Source of the DNA: Bacteroidales bacterium | Lineage (GTDB): Bacteria; Bacteroidota; Bacteroidia; Bacteroidales; Paludibacteraceae | Assembly: GCA_900768725.1 (NCBI GenBank) | Contig: CAAGDU010000167.1 | Location: forward strand, 1-9,061 | Length of the DNA: 9,061 nt | Direction: 5' to 3' | In this document: one piece after another, positions 5,972-9,061 of the stretch | Position numbering within the stretch: the first letter of the stretch is position 1 | How the letters are laid out: each line of letters starts with the position of its first letter | Made by a program: the position numbers and the translations under genes | The notes under the pieces: generated by a model | Database searches by the model: none | Seen by the model: only the letters and a program-made list of their open reading frames with translations | What the model was told of the DNA's origin: nothing

Positions 5972-6088
5972 GTTTCAGAGTCGAAGGTAGCTTTAGCTCC
6001 CCCGCCTCTCCTGAAAGGAGGGGTGAAGCGATGTCCAGTGGACATCGAGGTACGGGGGCGGGATGGTATGTTCGACATCAAGCCGCAA
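5972..6088 (+). repeat. C/G-rich hairpin repeat, copy A (with internal palindrome)
   Basis: The left 41 bases (5972-6012) are identical to 6338-6378 in copy C. The core CTCCCCCGCCTCTCCTGAAA pairs with the following AGGAGGGG run. The right part, GGGGGCGGGATGGTATG and then AGCCGCAA, is shared with copies C and D. In this copy the centre is replaced by about 30 bases (6024-6053) that contain CGATGTCC-AGT-GGACATCG (6029-6047). Small ORFs across it have no independent support. Confidence 0.85.
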
Positions 6089-6145
6089 AGGGATACAAGG
6101 ATAAAAGATTAATGATTTATTGCTTCGTAATACGCAAGGTTATAG

Positions 6146-6170
6146 TGCGGCTAAATGCCGAGTCCTCCTC
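6146..6170. repeat. 25-bp direct repeat, isolated arm of the hairpin repeat
   Basis: These 25 bases (TGCGGCTAAATGCCGAG and 8 more) are identical to 6217-6241, the outer end of the inverted copy B, 71 bases downstream. The rest of the element is missing here, so this is a partial copy or an end left by loss of the core. Confidence 0.85.
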
Positions 6171-6216
6171 TCATTACTATTGTTGTTTATTCGTTTATTT
6201 TTTTCTATCTCCCCTT

Positions 6217-6299
6217 TGCGGCTAAATGCCGAGTCCTCCTCCCGCCCCCGTACCCCCTCCCCCCTCAAAGAGGGAGGCGGGGGAGTTGCAAAGCATACC
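6217..6299 (-). repeat. C/G-rich hairpin repeat, copy B (inverted)
   Basis: Read on the minus strand this runs GGTATGC, then CAACTCCCCCGCC, a CT/AG hairpin, GTACGGGGGCGGG, and ends CGGCATTTAGCCGCA. That is the same order of blocks as copies A, C and D. Its orientation opposite to C makes 6217-6433 a head-to-head pair. Confidence 0.85.
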
Positions 6300-6347
6300 T
6301 CCATTATGTTTCAGAGTTACAACCTCACCTCCATTATGTTTCAGAGT
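6297..6347. repeat. Two 21-bp direct repeats, 30-bp period
   Basis: The 21 bases at 6297-6317 (beginning ACCTCCATTATG) recur exactly at 6327-6347, with nine bases between. The second copy overlaps the left end of hairpin repeat C and the first abuts the end of copy B. They may record a local duplication when the two elements came together. Confidence 0.85.
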
Positions 6348-6433
6348 CGAAGGTAGCTTTAGCTCCCCCGCCTCTCCTAAAAGGAGGGGAGGGGGCAGGG
6401 GGCGGGATGGTATGTTCGGCATCCAGCCGCAAT
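6338..6433 (+). repeat. C/G-rich hairpin repeat, copy C
   Basis: Copy C has the left block shared with A, the hairpin core CTCCCCCGCCTCTCCTAAAA with AGGAGGGGAGGGGG, and the right block GGGGGCGGGATGGTATG, then CAGCCGCAA. The core stem is about 13 pairs with one mismatch. GATAAAGGATAAAAG follows it, much as ACAAGGATAAAAG follows copy A, so the flank is shared too. Confidence 0.88.
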
Positions 6434-6482
6434 GGTGATTAAGGATAAAGGATAAAAGAAAAAGACTTATTACCTTCGTCTA

Positions 6483-6526
6483 TTTGTCAGTCCCATCCTG
6501 CCATTTTGTCAGTCTCGTCTGCCAAT
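6483..6526. promoter_or_regulatory. Two 22-bp direct repeats upstream of dnaK, possible activator sites
   Basis: TTTGTCAGTCCCATCCTGCC starts at 6483 and TTTGTCAGTCTCGTCTGCC at 6505. The first ten bases are identical and both end in CTGCCA. The 22-bp spacing puts both on the same DNA face. They lie 17 bases before the sigma-54-like element, about 45-88 bases before its expected start site, which is close for an enhancer but possible. The operator role is inferred from position only. Confidence 0.5.
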
Positions 6527-6542
6527 TTACCGTATTTTGCTC

Positions 6543-6560
6543 TTTGGCACAATGTTTGAT
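6543..6560 (+). promoter_or_regulatory. Sigma-54-like -24/-12 promoter of dnaK
   Basis: TTTGGCACAATGTTTGAT matches the sigma-54 consensus TTGGCAC-N5-TTGCW except that the -12 GC is GA. The spacing of 10 bases between GG (6546-6547) and GA (6558-6559) is exactly canonical. Transcription would begin near 6571, leaving a leader of about 160 bases. I found no full TAnnTTTG promoter between here and the start codon. Sigma-54 also needs an activator, for which the repeats at 6483-6526 are candidates. Confidence 0.5.
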
Positions 6561-6729
6561 ATTGAATAAGTGAAAGTTTTGAAAAAGAAACAAGGACACA
6601 GGATAAAAGACCGCGTATAACGCTGAAAGATATAACATTCTTGACCATACAAAACTATTTAGTCTTTCATCCTTCATCCTTTATCCTTCATCCAAACAAA
6701 GAATATTAACTAAAAAAGCATAAACAACT

Positions 6730-8667
6730 ATGAGCAAGATTATTGGTATTGACTTAGGAACCACCAACAGCTGCGTAGCAGTGATGGAAGGTAATGAACC
6801 TATTGTAATTGCAAACTCCGAAGGCAAGCGTACTACTCCTTCTGTAGTAGGTTTTGTGGATGGCGGCGAGCGCAAAGTGGGCGACCCCGCAAAGCGTCAG
6901 GCTATCACCAACCCCACCAAGACCGTTTATTCTATCAAGCGTTTCATGGGCGAGACCTACGACCGCTTGAGCAACGAGATTGCGCGCGTGCCTTACAAAG
7001 TAGTGAAAGGCGACAACAACACCCCGCGTGTGGATATCGACGGTCGTCTCTACACCCCGCAGGAAATCTCTGCCATCATCCTTCAGAAGATGAAGAAGAC
7101 CGCAGAAGACTACCTCGGGCAAGAGGTGACGGAAGCCGTTATCACCGTGCCTGCTTACTTCAACGACTCGCAGCGTCAGGCTACCAAGGAAGCCGGCGAG
7201 ATTGCCGGACTGACCGTGCGCCGTATCGTCAACGAGCCTACCGCAGCCGCTTTGGCTTACGGCTTGGACAAGTCTAATAAGGACATGAAGATCGTGGTCT
7301 TCGACTGCGGTGGCGGTACCCACGATGTCAGCGTCTTGGAGTTGGGCGACGGAGTCTTTGAGGTGAAAGCAACCGACGGTGATACCCACCTCGGAGGTGA
7401 TGACTTCGACCACCGTATCATCGACTGGCTCGTACAGGAGTTCAAGAACGAGAACGGCGGCGCAGACCTCTCCAAAGACCCCATGGCGATGCAACGTTTG
7501 AAAGAGGCTGCCGAGAAGGCAAAAATCGAGTTGTCGAACACTAAGACCACCGAAATCAACTTGCCCTATATCATGCCCGTGAACGGAGTGCCTGCCCACT
7601 TGGTAAAGACCCTGACCCGTGCGAAATTCGAGCAACTGATTGACGACCTCATCCAGCGTACCATCGCACCTTGCCGCACTGCCTTGCAGAAAGCCGGCAT
7701 GAGCACAAGCGATATCGACGAGGTAATCTTGGTAGGTGGCTCCACCCGTATCCCCGCTATCCAAGACGCTGTGCAGAAGTTCTTCGGCAAGACCCCGAAC
7801 AAGGGTGTGAACCCCGACGAGGTAGTAGCCGTAGGTGCTGCCATCCAAGGCGGTGTGCTCACGGGTGATGTGAAAGATGTGCTCCTCTTGGACGTAACCC
7901 CGCTGAGCCTCGGTATCGAGACCATGGGCGGCGTGATGACCAAGATGATTGAGAGCAACACCACCATCCCTACCAAGAAGACCGAGACCTTCACTACCGC
8001 GGTGGATAATCAGCCTTCTGTAGAAATCAAGGTGCTGCAAGGCGAGCGCCCGATGGCAGCGCAGAACAAGCAAATCGGTATCTTCCACCTCGACGGTATC
8101 ATGCCCGCACGCCGTGGAGAACCCCAGATTGAGGTTACCTTCGACATCGACGCCAACGGTATCCTGAATGTAACCGCCAAGGATAAAGCTACCGGCAAGG
8201 AGCAGAAGATTCGTATCGAGGCTTCCAGTGGCTTGAGCGACGAAGAGATCAAGCGTATGAAAGCAGAGGCTGAGGCTAACGCCGAGGCAGACAAACGCGA
8301 GAAAGAGCGTATTGACAAACTGAACCGCGCAGACGCTACCATCTTCCAGACCGAGAAGCAGCTTGCCGAACTGGGTGACAAACTGCCTGCCGACAAGAAA
8401 GCGCCCATCGAGGAGGCGCTCAAGAACCTGAAAGAGGCATACGAGAAGAAGGATGCCGACGCTTGCGAGGCAGCTAACCAAGCCCTCATGACCGCATTCC
8501 AGGCTGCCAGTGCAGAGATGTACAACGCGCAGAATGCAGGCGCGCAACAGGGCGCACAAAACGCTGACTTCTCCGGCGGATTCAACGGCAACGCAGGCAA
8601 CAGTTCTGCCAACAACGGCAAGAACGATGGCGGCGCAGAGGACGTGGACTTCGAAGAAGTGAAATAA
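6730..8667 (+). CDS. dnaK: Molecular chaperone DnaK (Hsp70), 645 aa, complete
   Basis: DnaK is the cytoplasmic ATP-driven Hsp70 that binds exposed hydrophobic peptides and works with DnaJ and GrpE. The length is close to E. coli DnaK (638 aa). Seen in order: phosphate-1 motif IGIDLGTTNSCVAV (residues 5-18), GDTHLGGDDFD with the conserved Thr, adenosine motif VILVGGSTRIP (332-342), the interdomain linker DVLLLD (383-388) followed by VTPLSLGIE, the peptide-binding beta domain to about 505, the helical lid, a Gly/Asn/Ala-rich tail and the terminal EDVDFEEVK. The phosphate-2 motif reads DCGGGTHD (192-199) where most Hsp70s have DLGGGTFD. ATG 6730 is fixed by the family N terminus (MSKIIGIDLG) and has an A-rich leader. 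No dnaJ or grpE adjoins it, as is common in Bacteroidota. Control is probably by the sigma-54-like element upstream. Confidence 0.99.
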   Translation: MSKIIGIDLGTTNSCVAVMEGNEPIVIANSEGKRTTPSVVGFVDGGERKVGDPAKRQAITNPTKTVYSIKRFMGETYDRLSNEIARVPYKVVKGDNNTPRVDIDGRLYTPQEISAIILQKMKKTAEDYLGQEVTEAVITVPAYFNDSQRQATKEAGEIAGLTVRRIVNEPTAAALAYGLDKSNKDMKIVVFDCGGGTHDVSVLELGDGVFEVKATDGDTHLGGDDFDHRIIDWLVQEFKNENGGADLSKDPMAMQRLKEAAEKAKIELSNTKTTEINLPYIMPVNGVPAHLVKTLTRAKFEQLIDDLIQRTIAPCRTALQKAGMSTSDIDEVILVGGSTRIPAIQDAVQKFFGKTPNKGVNPDEVVAVGAAIQGGVLTGDVKDVLLLDVTPLSLGIETMGGVMTKMIESNTTIPTKKTETFTTAVDNQPSVEIKVLQGERPMAAQNKQIGIFHLDGIMPARRGEPQIEVTFDIDANGILNVTAKDKATGKEQKIRIEASSGLSDEEIKRMKAEAEANAEADKREKERIDKLNRADATIFQTEKQLAELGDKLPADKKAPIEEALKNLKEAYEKKDADACEAANQALMTAFQAASAEMYNAQNAGAQQGAQNADFSGGFNGNAGNSSANNGKNDGGAEDVDFEEVK

Positions 8668-8701
8668 CACTCACGTAACGTGTAATTGTCTTAAAAGGTC
8701 A

Positions 8702-8786
8702 TTTTAACATGTAATTATCGTGTAATTATTCATATAATTTGCAATGAAAAATTAATGGTTAATTATACGATAATTATATGTTAAAA
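8702..8786 (+). terminator. Large AT-rich hairpin after dnaK, 27-bp arms
   Basis: 8702-8728 is complementary to 8760-8786 over all 27 positions when two G-U pairs are allowed; the loop is 31 nt. The arms are almost entirely A and T apart from ATCG. It starts 34 bases after the dnaK stop. There is no GC-rich base or distinct T-run beyond the stem, so termination is uncertain; RNA stabilisation or a minimal inverted-repeat element are alternatives. The motif GTGTAATT also recurs just upstream (about 8680-8688). Confidence 0.6.
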
Positions 8787-8889
8787 AGTAATGATAAGCA
8801 AACAAACAGGCATGAGTCCCACCGACTACCGCACGCGGATGTAGAGGGGAGGCAATTAGAAATTAGGAATTGTCCGGCATGCGCAGCCA

Positions 8890-8962
8890 AACTCCCCCGC
8901 CTCTCCTGAAAGGAGGGGAGGGGGTAAGGGGGCGGGATGGTACACTCGGCAACAGCCGCAAA
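8890..8962 (+). repeat. C/G-rich hairpin repeat, copy D
   Basis: The core AACTCCCCCGCCTCTCCTGA and its AGGAGGGGAGGGGG partner, then GGGGGCGGGATGGTA and CAGCCGCAAA, match copies A and C over the centre and right blocks. The left block (CAGAGTCGAAGGTAGC in A and C) is not present. This copy sits 2.5 kb from the others, on the far side of dnaK. Confidence 0.88.
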
Positions 8963-8978
8963 GGCAATTAGGAATTAT

Positions 8979-9031
8979 GAATTATGAGTGCATCGCCTGC
9001 CAACAATTTAGAGCATGAGCACTCATAATTC
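8979..9031. repeat. AT-rich inverted repeat at the window end
   Basis: GAATTATGAGTGC (8979-8991) pairs perfectly with 9019-9031; the loop is 27 nt. Outside the perfect arms, AATTATGAATT-type blocks continue on both sides with a small indel, so the full imperfect palindrome is longer. No gene follows inside the window. It may be a terminator or an inter-gene repeat. Confidence 0.7.
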
Positions 9032-9061
9032 TTAATTCATAATTAAATTTACCGTGCGTAC

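Noticed and set aside
5965..6442. Several 60-95-aa ORFs rich in Pro, Ser, Gly
   Set aside because: All run through the C/G-rich hairpin repeats and occur on both strands; none has a promoter or family match.
6530..6540. TATTTTG as a housekeeping -7 box for dnaK
   Set aside because: It is one base short of TAnnTTTG and the -33 partner (TTTGTCAG or TTTT) is weak, so the sigma-54-like element just downstream fits better.
6754..8670. 638-aa minus-strand ORF opposite dnaK
   Set aside because: It is the exact antisense of a certain dnaK gene and arises from the codon pattern; composition is Leu/His/Val-rich with no family likeness.

Overview
The window reads as chromosome of a Bacteroidales bacterium (Bacteroidota; Prevotella, Bacteroides or Muribaculaceae-like, genus not resolvable by eye). 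The reasons are two Bacteroidota-type promoters (TTG or TTTG about 20 bases before TAnnTTTG), A-rich leaders without a Shine-Dalgarno sequence, a DnaK with the Bacteroidota-style end EDVDFEEVK, and a BspA-like leucine-rich-repeat surface protein with a short C-terminal tail typical of secreted Bacteroidales proteins.

Layout. 2-847 is the 3' part of mutY, the adenine glycosylase for A:8-oxoG mispairs; its 5' end lies outside the window. A GC-rich stem-loop (918-956) follows, then a stranded 3' fragment of the GTPase gene era (978-1112) with no body upstream. Next is a compact independent unit: a good intrinsic terminator (1281-1313), a Bacteroidota promoter (1325-1356), a long rod-like predicted RNA and a second terminator at 1605-1639. 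I read this as an unassigned non-coding RNA of about 277 nt. From 1663 to 2030 the DNA is repetitive: degenerate REP-like units, an array of 11-bp units, then three 34-35-bp palindromic units.

A second clear promoter (2112-2143) drives a probable two-gene operon: an unrecognised 215-aa protein with a helix-turn-helix-like segment, then, 35 bases on, a 995-aa exported BspA-like protein (signal peptide, two beta-sandwich modules, many LRR_5 repeats, a fibronectin-like domain, a possible type IX secretion tail). A stem-loop closes the operon.

5900-6729 has no gene. It holds three copies (one inverted) of a C/G-rich hairpin repeat that recurs after dnaK, plus shorter direct repeats. Just before dnaK lie two 22-bp direct repeats and a near-consensus sigma-54 -24/-12 element, suggesting activator-dependent heat-shock control. 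dnaK (6730-8667) is complete and stands alone; an 85-bp hairpin with 27-bp arms follows it, then a fourth hairpin-repeat copy and an AT-rich inverted repeat at the window end.

The strongest candidates for something undescribed are the RNA unit at 1325-1639, the sigma-54-like control region of dnaK, and the small protein cotranscribed with the surface LRR protein. No defence system, CRISPR array, transposase, rRNA or tRNA was seen.
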